The position numbers and the translations under genes were made by a program. A DNA stretch of 64,000 nucleotides. Origin: Acanthamoeba sp. SK_2022b (Eukaryota; Discosea; Longamoebia; Acanthamoebidae). The stretch lies in the NCBI GenBank assembly GCA_027943245.1, contig JANDJZ010000036.1, positions 153,849 through 217,848 on the forward strand, written 5' to 3'. The first letter of the stretch is position 1, and every line of letters begins with the position of its first letter. Shown piece by piece: positions 21,107-33,500 of this stretch. The notes beneath the pieces were generated by a model. It was not told the DNA's origin, made no database searches, and worked only from the letters and a program-made list of their open reading frames with translations.

Positions 21107-24100
21107 TCATGGAGAGGAAGGTTCGTCGTCGCCAGCAAGCAGTTGAAGGCGAGCGAGCACATCTTCCATATGGGGCCGACGGGAAGGGTCGGCGTGCCAG
21201 CACTTCTTGATGAGCTTCTTTAGTGCCTGCGGGCACTCATTGGGGATCTGCGGCCGGCGGCCCTCAAGCACGTCGAGCGACACGCCCATGAAGTTGCGCC
21301 CGGCGAAGGGCTGCCGTCTTGTCAGCACTTCCCACATGATGATGCCGAACGAGTACACGTCGGCTCTCTCCCCGTACTTCTCGCCGCGGATGATCTCCGG
21401 TGCAGTCCAGCAGGGCGTGCCGCACCGGGTCATGGTGGCGTTCTCCTCCTTGATGCGCGCCAGGCCAAAGTCGGCCACCTTCACGTTCCACGTCTCGTCC
21501 ACGAGTAGATTCGACGGCTTCAGATCCCTGTGCACGATCACCGGCTGCAGCGAATGCAGGTATGTAACGCCCAGCGCCGCGCTCCTCAGCAAGTTCATCT
21601 GCGGCGGATAGCGCGAGGTTAGCCCACTCAAGGACGCAGGGCGTTTGGATGGAAGTTTGGGTGGGAGGCACCTTCTGCTGCCAGGAGAGCTTGATGGCAG
21701 GGTCTGCGAGGATCTCCTTGAGGCAGCCCTGCTTCACGAACTCGGTCATGATGCACAGGTTGGGCCGCCGCACGCACGCGCCGATGAAGAGGACGATGTT
21801 GGGGTGGTGCAGCTCCGAGAGGAAGGCCATCTCCGCTCGGAACTCGAGCATGCGGCGCTCGTCGAGCTTCTGCTTGATGAACCGCTTCACCGCCACGTCC
21901 ACGCCCTTCCACTTGCCCCGGTACACCACGCCGTACGATCCCATCCCTATCTGCCTGCCCAGCTGGATCTCGTGGAAGTCAATCACCCACCGGCACAGGT
22001 TGGCCGACGTGAGATAGGTGTCCTCCTTGAACTGCATGCCCTCGCCCACGACCGTGTGCAGCTCCTCGTCTTCGTCCTGGTGGCCCTCGTCCACCGATCC
22101 GCCAGTTCCAGACGACGACTCGGCAGCGTCCTTGAGCGTGACGCCGCCAAAGAATCGGCTCTCCAGCCCTCTCACCTTCACCTCATAAAGTCGCGCTCCT
22201 GATGAAGAACGAATGCTCTCGACTTAGCGCGCCTCTCAGCAGCGGACAACAAAGGAGAAGACCAATAGCACCTTCGCCGCGATGCGGCGTGTCCGAGGGC
22301 ATGTCAAACTTGCCCAGGCAGTAGATGCGGTTGGTCTCGCGTCCCAGATCGGTGTCCTTGAGCTTGCGGAAGGCCGAGTCCGACAGGAGCACCTGGCCGC
22401 CATGCGCCATCGCCGTGATACGGGCGGCGGCGTTGACTGCAGGCCCGATGTATTCGGCTCTTCGCGTCATGGCGTCTCGCACAATGCGCGGGTTTCCCAC
22501 GTGTACGCCCATCCTCACGCGCAGCCCCTTGTATATCACCCTGCATGCAGCGATATTCAGCGATCGACATAGGTGAGCGGTAAGCCATCACAAGGGGAGG
22601 AGCAATAAAGATCAGGAAAGGCGTACCGATCGTCGGTGTCGGCCCATTCCTCGGCGGCACCCGGGTGCTGCAGAAGCGCCTCGGGCCAGTCGGCCTGCAC
22701 GAGAGCGATCTGGGATTGCATGCACCACTCCACGGCATCTTTGGTGTGTTGGAAGGCCATGCAGAACGAGCCCTCCCCGCTGTTCCTGTCCCTGTCGGCG
22801 CGGGCGGCTTGAGCAAATGCCCTTCTTCCGTCGGCGGAGAGGTAGAAGAGAGTACCTGTGGAAGGCGATCTCGTAACCCTGGTGCTTCTTGAGCAGACCG
22901 CGCAGGATCTCGTTGTGGAGCACCGTGGCGTCGCGCATGGCCTCCGGGTTGAACTCCCACAGAGAGGCGGCGCGGGTGATGTCGGAGAAGACGATGGTAA
23001 CCTCGCCCTCTGGCGCGCGCCAGCCCACCGTACCCTCCTCGCGCCACTCTTTGGCTCGATGGCTGTCCGAGCTCGATGCCGACGAGCCGGTGGTATTGGA
23101 GGCCGAGCGGGCGTTGGAGGCCGACCACGACTGTACGTGGTCGTCCAGCGAGGAGGAGGACTTGGTGAAGGTGCCAGTGTCCTCGGACATGTTGCTCAAG
23201 CGGGTCATCGCCTCCTGTAACACAGCCACCGCTCTTCCGGTCAGCCTCCCCGCGTCAACACAATCGCTTTGAAGTAGGCGAGCGCACGAGGAACGAGGGG
23301 CGGACAGAAGGGTCCTGATGCCATGCGTTGACGAGGAGCTCCAGGTACTCAATCGGCATGTCCGTGGTGGAGGGCAACGCGGGCCTGGCCCCGTCTCGGA
23401 TCACTGCCACGGCCACTGCCGCTTGGCTGGCACCAGTTCCAGCCGAGCCAAAAACAAACACAGTAGACGACCAGATATGAGGACGGTTCCACGCGAGCGT
23501 GAGTTTGGGCGGGAGACCGAGGCGAGGGCGCACCTGAGGCCCAAGAAGGGCTGCTCGCGTGTCAGTAGCTCCCAGAGGATGATGCCGAAGGAGTAGACGT
23601 CGGCCTGGGCGAGGTCCAGGCTGGCGCACTCGTTCAGAACCTCCGGGGCGGTCCAGTGGATGCTGCCCTGACCGAGCTTGGTGTGTCCCTGCTTGAGGTC
23701 CTCCTTGAACTTGGTCAACCCGAAGTCGCTCACCTGCGCGGCATGTCGATTAAGGCGAGATCACCGCAACGAGGAGCGTGATGAGCGCACTCGAGAGAAT
23801 TGTACCTTGATGTTCCACTTGGTATCGAGCAGCAAGTTGAGCGACTTGAGATCCCTATGTACGATGCCCGACGAATGGAGGAAGTGCATCCCCTTGGCCG
23901 TCTGGTAGGCCATCCTGATCCGCAGGGCTCCCGGGATATCGGGAATGAGCTCGTTGTGCAGCAGCTGTAAGTGCGGGCCACTCCCCGGTTAGCCTTTTTT
24001 CCCTTGGACTCTGGGGCCCCAGTTGGAGGTAGGGAGGCGACGTGCCTCAAAGAGGGAGCCGAGGGCCATGAACTCCATGACGATGCACAGCTTGGGCGGC

Positions 24101-27100
24101 TTGGTACACGCTGCCATGAACAGCACCACGTTCGGATGCCTAAGCGCAGTCATCACCCGCACCTGCACATCGCTGATATCAGCTTCTAATCCGCCGTGAG
24201 AGACATGCCATGCCTGATGGGGCTTCACCTCATCCTTGAAGTTGCGCTCGAGCTCGCGAGTGGTCGCGGTCGAGGCCATCAGCTTGACTGCCACTTCCGT
24301 GCCCTTCCAGGTCGCCTTGTACACCACGCCATGACCTCCGGCGCCCAGCTGGTCGCCCATCTCGATCTCATCGATGTCCACCTCCCAGTCGTCGGTGCGC
24401 CTGGTCCTCCGCTCAATGAATACGAAGAAGCCTACTATCACGCAGGCCAGCACCAACAGCGCAATCGCCAGCGCAGGAATGATGCTCCCTAGGATCGCGG
24501 CCAGCGGCACGCCATCGGAGGTGTGCTGCTCGATCTGAATCTCGCAGTAGTCGCCCTCAAAGCCAGCCGTCGTACACACGCAGGCACCCTCCGTGCACAA
24601 CCCGCGATCGGAGCAGAGGGTGCCTTTGTAGATACAGCCGGCGTACGAGCTCGCCTTGACTCCGCCGGCACACGTCACCGAGCCCACGAAATCAAGCATT
24701 CGCGCACGCACGCCCAGAGCGGACTGCGAGGCCACTGCCATTCCATTTCTGCCGAGTCACGCAGCAGACCCGATGGATGAGTTGAGGATAGGCATGTGCT
24801 CCGGAGGAGTTTGAGGCGGTTGCCTACCTAGAGGCGAGACGGTCAGCAGACGCGTCAGTCTGAGTCCAGAAGACCCAGTCGATGAGGGCCGTGACACCGG
24901 GACATTCCCCGGTGTTCGTTGGGGAGAGAATGAAATAGCTCAACCCCACGATCGGCCAACTATTCGTTCCATTACCTGTTGCCCAAGTTAGTTTTCAGCT
25001 GGCAACGACAACAACATCGAATTTGGAACTTTACCTAAAACGAGCTCCGTGGCTTCTGGCTGGTCGTCAAAGTCATTGATGGCAGAGGAGATGGCGGATG
25101 ATGACACGGTCACGCGGTTGCCCTTTGCATTTTGGAGGTCGGCAAACTTGATCAGCTTGTTCTGCACTACCTCGTGGAAGGTCCACATGCTCAAGGAGTA
25201 GGCCGTGGCGGCCACGGTGCCTACTACATCGTCGGTGCTCACGCCAGGGCAGGCAAACAAGTCGGTGTTGCCCACCTGACCCTCCAGCTCTTAGCTGCGT
25301 CGCGCCAAATGGGTGCATGTAAAGGCGCGATAGGTACCATTGCGGCGAAGAGCGAGTTGACGCTAGAGAAAGCCTGAGTAAATATGAGTGATACCTCCGA
25401 AGTGTAGTTGGGGCATACGACGGTGATTGAAGAATTGGGAAGCAATGGAGCCAGGTCAGGGTTGAGGTTGCGAATGGCTGAATGATTCCAGTGATCGACA
25501 ATCCCCGTGTAGACGGAGGCGAGAGTGTCAATGTCGAAGACCAACGTCGCTCCTAGAGGAAGGCCAGGCACCTGCAAAAAAAGTCGGGGCATGGGGAAGC
25601 AAAGTCCTTATCAACCATCTGTTTGGGGGTGGACATCGAAGAGACGTACGTTGTACGCGGCGCCGATGGCATAGCCAAGCGAGGGGACCGTGACTAGATT
25701 GGATTCTTGTCTCTTCAGAGCGGTGGTAGGCAGGGCGGCGTTGGTAGTGCCAAAACTGACGATGCCTGCAATGAACGCAATTAATTGATCATGTAGCGCG
25801 ACATGCCGAGAAATGTATGATTGTCTGATGGCCGTACCAGAGGCAATGTCGCTATAGGTAGAGTTGTCGTCAGCGACGAAATATTTAAAGTTGTAGCTGC
25901 CGACCGGGTAGTCATTCGCCCAGCCCGTATAGACATTGAACGCGGGGCCTTCGCCCAGTAGGTAGGGTGTCGATACGGTGACGCTGTCGCACACCACCTT
26001 CTGCAGTACTCCAATGCATTTCCTGTGTGTCGATTATAATTGCATTGATAAATGCGTCAGCGGTTATGACAGAGAAACAGGCAGCAAAATTGACCGGCTA
26101 TCGCGTACGCCTTGTAGGCCAAACTGAGCGGAGCGTAGCCAAGAGAGCGCATCAGGGTTTCGGCCCGCTGGTTGAGCTGTGCCCAGGCGAAGAAATCGAT
26201 AAACTCGGTCAACTGAGAACAGTCGGCGCGGCTCTGGTTGACGAAGAACACGGCAAAGCTGAGCATGCACATGGGCCACGATGTCGACAAGTTGCCGTTG
26301 TGGACGTCCACTGCCAAGTTGCCGGCGTTGACGAGATCATAGACCTCCTCCATGGCTGACTCCACAGCTTCTGCCGTAGCATTCAGCGTGACTCCTACGT
26401 ACGCCAAAAATTAAGCACTCTGCTGTGAACTACGACGTAGAAGTGCTGGTAGGAGTATACCGGCGTTGTTTCTCATGAGGGCGTACTTCAGGCCAACGCT
26501 CTCGGCGTACGACGGAGTAGTGTAAGTCATGCTATACGGCGTGGCCTGGAGAGACAGAGCTACTGGTTGGAAAAAAAGGTCTTCTCCCTAGTTGTCTGGT
26601 GGGAATGGGTGCCCAGCGCACCTTGACCATCGACACTTGGGCCTCGCCGGGAGAGACAGGTGTGGTGTGGTTCGCAATCTTGGTGATTCTGCCCCAATCA
26701 GAGGCGGACGAGGAAAGGGTGCGACGCCAAGCGGCGTCGAACTCGGCGTTGAACGCCGACATGGCGTTGGTGAAGGACCGCGAGATGCCGGCCAGAGTGT
26801 CGTTGGCACGCACCAAGCGAATCTTTTCGGTAGGCAGGGCGAGGCCGTCATTGAGTTGGGCGATGGCTGAGTCGTTCCACCAGACGATGTTGCCCACCCA
26901 TATATTGCCCAGCGTGTAGCTGTCGAGCACCTGAACAGTAAACGTGAGCAAGCAGCACGGAGAAAGGGAACAAATGTAGTAATTAGAGGGGGGGGGGGTG
27001 TACCAACGGCACTGCCTGGTCAGAGCCGAGGTTATAGGCGATAACTATTGGCAGACCTGCGAACGGCAGCTCCTGCACGCCGTAGTAGTCGGTCACTTCG

Positions 27101-27677
27101 GCAGGAAAGGCAGCGTCGACCACCGCATAGTCCTGCACACAAGGGGCGTAAGAAGACTCCGGCTATTTGCGGATGAGCTCTCCTTTTTTGACGCACCAGC
27201 AGGCCAGCAGCGTAGTTGGTGAGTGCCGTTACTGTTTCTGCCTGGCTGTAGGTTACCGTCACATCGTCCTTGAGGTACTATTCGGAGACACCACAGTGCA
27301 CGGCAAGTGAGGAAAAGTTGCGTGAGGCCGCACGTAACACTACGACATTCCGCAATCGAACAAGGGTGCAACTTGTGACAAGTGTGAAGTAGTGGCGCGA
27401 ACAGGAGTGGCCCACGGCCAATACTGTGAATGCGGCAGAGGGTGGGCCATACGCGGTAGTTGTCCCCCAGCTGGGTAAAGAGCGCCTCAGAGTACACGCC
27501 ACCTTCGCCGGTTACAGTCACCACAGCCCCTGCCGCCAACCACAAGCGTGTGAGTGACACCACCACCGAGTGGCTTTGAAGAGCTAGAAGCTTGGAACCT
27601 TGAGTGGAAAGTAGGTGCACAAGCACCACCACAAGCCCAAGGCACAGTGCAAGAGGGTGACCCCGTAGAACGGACAT
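21107..27677 (-). CDS. Receptor kinase-cyclase-kinase with tandem PBP-like ectodomains
   Basis: A large membrane receptor. A signal peptide ([16 protein letters not shown]) leads to a PstS-like periplasmic-binding-protein domain ([37 protein letters not shown]) and a second copy ([40 protein letters not shown]). An EGF-like Cys-rich segment ([14 protein letters not shown], near 24580) and one transmembrane helix (near 24500-24420) follow. Kinase 1 (24380-23270) has [26 protein letters not shown] and WTAPEV. A class III nucleotidyl cyclase domain (23010-22290) has [16 protein letters not shown] and VNAAARI. Kinase 2 (21980-21110) has [26 protein letters not shown] and WTAPEI. Both kinases are TKL-like and keep their catalytic residues. 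Kinase/cyclase receptors of this sort are a known expansion in Acanthamoeba; ligand and signalling output are unknown. Confidence 0.87.
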
Positions 27678-28037
27678 GGAACAGACAGTGTGCTTCGTGT
27701 GAGGAGAAGAAAAATAGCTCTCAGAAGGTAAGGGGAGCGAACTGCGGCCCGCTGCTTGCCACGAGATCGTAGGAGCATGTGGCCAATCCCCTGCATTTAA
27801 TCATGCAACACAGCTGCCATTGGGCGGTAACCAGCTGGCGGTCGGCGGTAAATAAGGAAAGCTGTGGAAAAAAGGAGCGTCGTCTCGCACCTCCAGGCAT
27901 CCCCGCCGTGTCCGTTGTGACTTGTTGAACACAGGTTGAGGGTAATAGGTTTGGAGGCAATTCGTGGATGAATAAATATTACAACGGCGGGTTCTTCTGT
28001 CAAAGAGACGGAGGCATTAACGAAGCTGTTAGCCGCT
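27678..28037. other. Intergenic: receptor promoter and 3' flank of the WH2 gene
   Basis: A 360-base gap between two minus-strand genes. Open frames here are short and carry no domain signal. It should hold the receptor's promoter/5'UTR and the WH2 gene's 3'UTR. Confidence 0.4.
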
Positions 28038-30164
28038 TTACAGAGGCCCAGTGCGCTTGAGGCCAGCACGGAAGTTCATCTCCGGGGCAGGGCCCGTGGC
28101 CGCCTTAGGCGCCTGCGGGTGAGAGAGCGTGTGAGATAACAGGCGCTGACGCACAGCTGAACGACTCGCTGAACGAACCTTATAACGGCCAGAGACTGTC
28201 TTGTCGCCGCCACCGCCGAGCGTCTTGAGGCCAGACCTGAAGTCGGCTGTGGGAGCAGCCGCGGGTTGGCTTGGCTGGAGAGGAGTGGTGTTGGCGCGCC
28301 TGAGGGTGACGTTGAGCGCAGGTGAAGGGGTGGAGCTCTCCGCCGGGGCCTCACCGCCAGCGGCAGCCGGCGGTTGGGCCTTCCTCAACGTCACGTTCAA
28401 GGCAGGAGACGGACTGCAGGCGACATACATGCAAATGAGCACAACAGTCAGGATGACGATCATGATCATGAGAGCCTATGATTGAGAAGGAGAGCGGGTG
28501 ATTACCTGCTGGAACTGGCGCTGCAAGTAGAGAGAGTAAAAGAAGACACAGGGCAAGGTGAGCAGCGGAGACAACACAAGTTACAGGGGGGATGCGCATA
28601 CGTAGAGGCAGCTTCGCCGGCGGGAGAGCTCGTGGACTTCTTGAGGCCAGCGCGGAAGTCGATCGTGGTGGGACCGGGGGCATCCTGGATGAATGGTAAA
28701 AACAAGGCAAAGAAGAAGGAAAAACACCACCGAACGGGAGAAAGCTTCCATGTCAATCGCGCAGCACACTAATGCCAGTCGGGGGCCAAGGCGATGGGGT
28801 GCGCACCGAAGCAGCAGCGGGAGCAGCGCCGGGCGAAAGACCGGCCGATTTGAGGTTGATCAGATTGAGGGCCGCCGATCTGTTGGCATCGGCCTGCTCC
28901 TTGGTGATACGACCAGACTTGGTCCTGTAGGCGACGTCACGTCGTCAGTTCCACCATTGGAAAAGGAGACGAAAGTCCGCCAGGGCGTGTAATGCACATA
29001 CCTTACACCGGGAGCCGACTTGAGAGCGCTACGTTTGGCCGCGGCCATGGCAGCGATGGAGTTACCTGCAAAACGAGACACCATGGCCGACGCGTCAGAG
29101 AGGGTGTTGCAATGCCTTGAGAAGAAGCGCCGGTACCACCGCCGCCTCCGCCGCCGCCGCCGCCAGATGCCTTCTCGGCGGAGGTCACGGGACCACTCTT
29201 GTCTACCGTGGTCGCCTTCTTGAGCTTGCCCTTGCTGAAGCCCTCGATGGCATTGAGCAGACCAGCCCTCGGGTCGGCCGCACCGCCGCGAGCGGGCTGC
29301 ACGGTGTATCAGTAAGAGAGAAGTGAGAAAGAGAGTACGAATTGGTAGATCAACGGGGTGGGAGAAGGCAACGTACGCCAGCAGAAGGGGGAGGCGGGGG
29401 AGGAGGTCCGCCAGCGGGAGGAGGCGGGGGAGGAGGTCCGCCAGCAGCAGGCGGCGGGGGCGGAGCAGGAGCGGCGGGCGCCGGTGGCGGAGGAGGGGCT
29501 GCCACACACAGACACACATAGACACATAGACACACACGTAAGAGGCCGGTCGGCACAGCGTGGGAGCTGTAGTGACGAGACCATACCAGCACCGCCGCCG
29601 CCGCCGCCCGATTGGGCTTCGCGCAGCTGCATTTCGAGGTCCACCACCTGCGTCACCGCGCCAGAGGAGAGGGCGTGAGACCTTCTTAACCTCGTGCGTT
29701 GCCGTGCACCCAATTTGGGTTAATTTTGGTGCTCCTGTGCGGGCCAACCAACGCCGATTGCGAGCTGCTTGCTAAGCCGCTAGGCAATTATTGGTAGCCA
29801 CGGCCTTGGTTGAACCGTCGCCTGGCGGCCAAGCGACATAGAGAGGGGGGGGGAGCGAAATACCTTGGCCTGAAGCTGGGCGCTTCTGTCCTTCTCAGCA
29901 GCCAAGGCGGCCTGTCCACGCGCTGCATCAGATACCGTAGGGCTATCGAGTTCGGTTTGCCAGGGGAGCCACGTACCTCGAGCTCGGCGATACGTTCCTC
30001 GTAGGCGCTGAGATCAACCTCTACCAACTCATCACCATCTTCCTCACCCTCAATCTCAACGGCTTCTCCACCAAAGCAAGTTAAAAACCATCAATCAATC
30101 AGTCAAAAACACACGGATGGAGAGAAAGTCTCGTACCAACTTCTTGGGCGGGCACGTCCTCCAT
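28038..30164 (-). CDS. Proline-rich WH2 actin-binding protein with DFRxxL-like repeats
   Basis: The ATG at 30164 opens MEDVPAQEVG, then an acidic and short coiled-coil part (DLSAYEERIAELE; AALAAEKDRSAQLQAK; VVDLEMQLREAQ), then a polyproline tract (29360-29490: PPPPPPPAGGPPPPPPPSAG) suited to profilin or SH3 binding. A WH2 motif follows (GLLNAIEGFSKGKLKKATTV, 29270-29205), matching the LLxxIxxF...LKK actin-monomer consensus. A second Ala/Lys-rich basic stretch (AAAKRSALKSAPG) may be a weak WH2. The C-terminal third repeats short motifs in separate exons: DFRAGLKK, NVTLRKA, NVTLRRA, DFRSGLK and NFRAGLKRTGPL at the very end. DFRxxL is the F-actin binding motif of animal myosin light-chain kinase. 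An actin-assembly role is inferred. Confidence 0.78.
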
Positions 30165-30586
30165 TTTTATGTGCAGTTGTGTGTTTGCAGCTGTGATGAA
30201 CGGGTGGTCAGCAAGCCTGCGGTGAATGAATAAATAAAGAAAGATGCACGGGAGGTACGTGTGTTGCAGAGCTCGCTAGAGTGTGGTTCAAATGAGCCAG
30301 CAAGAGACAGCGCGACGCAGCTGCCTTGCCTGCCACCTATGGAGCAACCACAGCCCCAACACCGCTGCCAATCACCGTCTCGGGGCTGGCGGTAAATGAA
30401 GTGCAAAATTACGCCAAGTATTTTGAGCCAAAAAGAAAAAAAATTCTTTCCCCCAGCTTCTGGTGGGTGGGGGGGGAGGGCAGATTTTATTCACAGTGAC
30501 TCGTGAGCACACAAAGGCAAGCCCGGAGAGGGGCTGTCGTAACAAAACTGAAGGATGAGTAGCCGCGGAGAGGAAAGGGGAGCCAC
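30165..30586. other. Intergenic: WH2 gene promoter and 3' flank of the RhoGEF-FYVE gene
   Basis: A 422-base gap with AATAAATAAA-like sequence (near 30226-30236), A-rich and G-rich homopolymer runs (30432-30476) and no supportable gene. Short open frames here start at unrelated points and lack domains. Confidence 0.4.
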
Positions 30587-33500
30587 CTAGAGGTCTGACT
30601 CCTTGGCTAATTCGAGCGCGAGGGCGGCCTGCACCTTGACACGCTCGAGCCCGATCGACATGCGCCGCTCTCGACTGATTCACGCAAGCACGCACCGGGG
30701 GTCAGCGAAAAGACCACAAGCGAGCTTAAGGGCCTATGCCAGATCTGGATTGATTACCTGACGCGGCTGATGGCCGGAGAGACCGCGTGGGCGGGCGAGC
30801 TGGTGGCTGCGGGGCGGAGAACCGGAGAGCGGACCGACAGATGGTTGGGCGTGAGCGTCCCCTGCTGCCAGTCACGGTTGGTCCGCTTCCAAGGCGTCGG
30901 CGAGGCGGGCTCGGGCGAGCTGGCTCCCTTTGCCTCCTCTTTCACCTCCTTCGGCTGCCGCTTCTTTCCTCCCTCCCGGTCCTCTTCTTCCTTCTCTTGT
31001 TCTCGCTCCAGACCCGCGTGGTCGCTGGCCTCCTTGATAATGTGTTGCTGCTTCTGCTGTTTCTCTCCCCCCTCCTCGAGCGATTGATGGACCTGGCCAT
31101 CCTTTTGTACCGACACATCGTCCTTTCCTGTGCTCGACCGGTGCTGTTCCTGCGTCGAAACCAGCTCTGCCGGAAGGCCAGCCCAAACTCACTTCTGAGC
31201 GATGTTTGCTTTGTATGCTGGCGTGCAACGGGGATGATGTACCATTGGAGCCGACGGGCGCGTGATCGCCAGACTTCGCCTTGGCGCCTTCGGAGGAGGC
31301 CGGCGGCGAGGGCATCTGGACGGGTTCAAAGTCCAGGCCCTCCCTCTCCCTGCTGTCTTCGGGCCGCGGCGACTTGCTGCGATGCCGCATTGGCAGAAAC
31401 GCCACGATCGACGGTGAGGCAGGCCCACCCGGGGCGTGGGTGCCGGAGGGAGGGAGGGAGGGATGCGTACGCTGGGCGCTTGTCGTCCGACCGCCAGGAC
31501 AGCAGACTGTTGATCTTGTCTCGCGTCCTCTCCTTCTTCTTCTTTGGTTCCTTCTGTTTCTTCTTGTCGTCCCGCTCGTGCTTGCCCTGTTCGTCTTCGT
31601 TCTCGCTCTCCTCTTCCCCTTCGTCCCGTATACTGCGGCGCTTGTGGGCTTCGCTACTCTCGTCTCCATCGGCACCCTCCTCTTCTCCTGGATCATGTGT
31701 GCAGAACAGGGTAAGCGTACGTGCGGAGGTGATGTGGTTTTGTCGACGACCCACCTTAGTAAAGAGCATTAATGATGTTTTTCGAAATGATAACATTGGT
31801 TTCGATCAGAGTAAAGGATGGGGCAGGGCAGGGGCACCATCCTCCTTGGTGTGGAGCCAGTTGTAACAGAAAGTGCACACACGCACAGCCTTCTCCGTCT
31901 TCAGCTTAGAGAGGCGCGCCTTCTTGGAACTGCAGCTGCCGCATACCACTTTGCCACAATTGCTAGTGTTTTTTCATTAGTCGCACGAAGAGGTCCAGTC
32001 AGGATGCCCCCCCCCTCAACCTTGCAACGACCACGCTGGAGCACGCACACCCTCATGTTGGGGAGGCAGCAGAGACGTACCGGCAGTGGTGGCGGCGTCG
32101 GATTACAGTGAATGGAATGCCGCACATCTGGCAGTCGGTTGCCTTGTTGTCGGGAATCCACACGGGAGCACTATGCCATGTGTCGATACCACGGCCGTGA
32201 GACATGAGGTATGAGCAACAGAACGCGTTGAGTGAGGCGGGGTTACCCTTCGTCTTCGCCCGCAGGAGCGCCCTCGGGAGCTAGGGCAGCGAGCTGCTGT
32301 CGAAGATCCACCATCCACGCCTCCTTCTCCTCTTGCGATCGTCCATACACAGTGAAGGACTTCTCCGAGCTGGAGGCACACACACATACACAATCAGCCA
32401 CGCGCAGGAGGAAGAGCTGAGCCGCGAGCGGCTGTATGTGTGCGGGAGAGGTAGCTCGTGCCTGATGATCTGGAACGCGTATTTCTCGTCATCGGTGTCG
32501 GGGATGTCGCGCACCTTGAACATGTCGCGATTCTTCTCGCCCTGCCGTCCGCTGCCAAACTCAATCATGCGGTGGAACGTGTATTTGTTGCTGGTCTTGC
32601 CGCCAGTCTCCCTCGTGTACACCGAAGCCTGATGGGCATGAGGAAAGGGAGAGAATCAATTGATACCTGTGTCTAGCCAAGGGGGGGGAGAGAGAAAGGG
32701 CCAGGGCCAGCGATGAACCTTTTCGGCTTTGTCGGCACCCACGAGAGATCCGTAGACGAGCGCGTCGTTGAACAAGAAGAACCAACGTTTCTTAGGCACC
32801 TGCCAAGGAGGGAAAGAGGCAAGCACGGAGGTTGGTCATGATGATTGTGATTTGGCTCCCCGAAAAAAGCAGGTGGCCATACCTTACGGCACATCTTGGT
32901 CAGGGCTCCCTCTCGCACAAACACGCGGCCCTCCTTGACGAGACATTTGACATTGCCGATAAAGGAGGCCTGTATCTTGTACATCTTGAGAAAGTTTTCT
33001 TCTTTGTCCATTTGCGCATTCACCTCGTTGGCGATTCGGGTGATCTGTTGGAGGGGGGGGGGAACAAACGCAATTGTAAAGCAAGTTGAGTTTCATAGAG
33101 CTCATCTTCGTGTGCGGTGTGTTTCTTCTCCACACGTGTGATGTGGTGTCATCAAGTCGTTTGGGCGCACCTCAGCAACAGCTTGGACCAGATTTTCGTA
33201 GTCCGGATGATCTTCTGGTGATCGTTTACGCAGGTCCTGCAAGAGAGGAGTCACATTGGTAAATAAACACGACTTGGTGCCGCTGACAACGTTGCTAGAG
33301 GTCCCCCGTTGGGCACACGCACCTCGAGGAGCATTTGGTAGCGAGGAATGCGTTGGACGGGCTGGATGAGGAGCCCCAGGAGGTCAAGCCTTCGGGCTTC
33401 CATGTTGCCTTCCTTCTTGGCCTTGATCGCCTGCATTGTGAGCGCAGAGACGTCGATTTATCAACAACCGGGCGCAGGTCATCGGTGTGTAAGAGCCGAA

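Noticed and set aside
30787..31866. 359-codon plus-strand frame
   Set aside because: It is a shadow of the charged C-terminal tail of the RhoGEF-FYVE gene; the product is Leu/Ser/Arg-rich nonsense.
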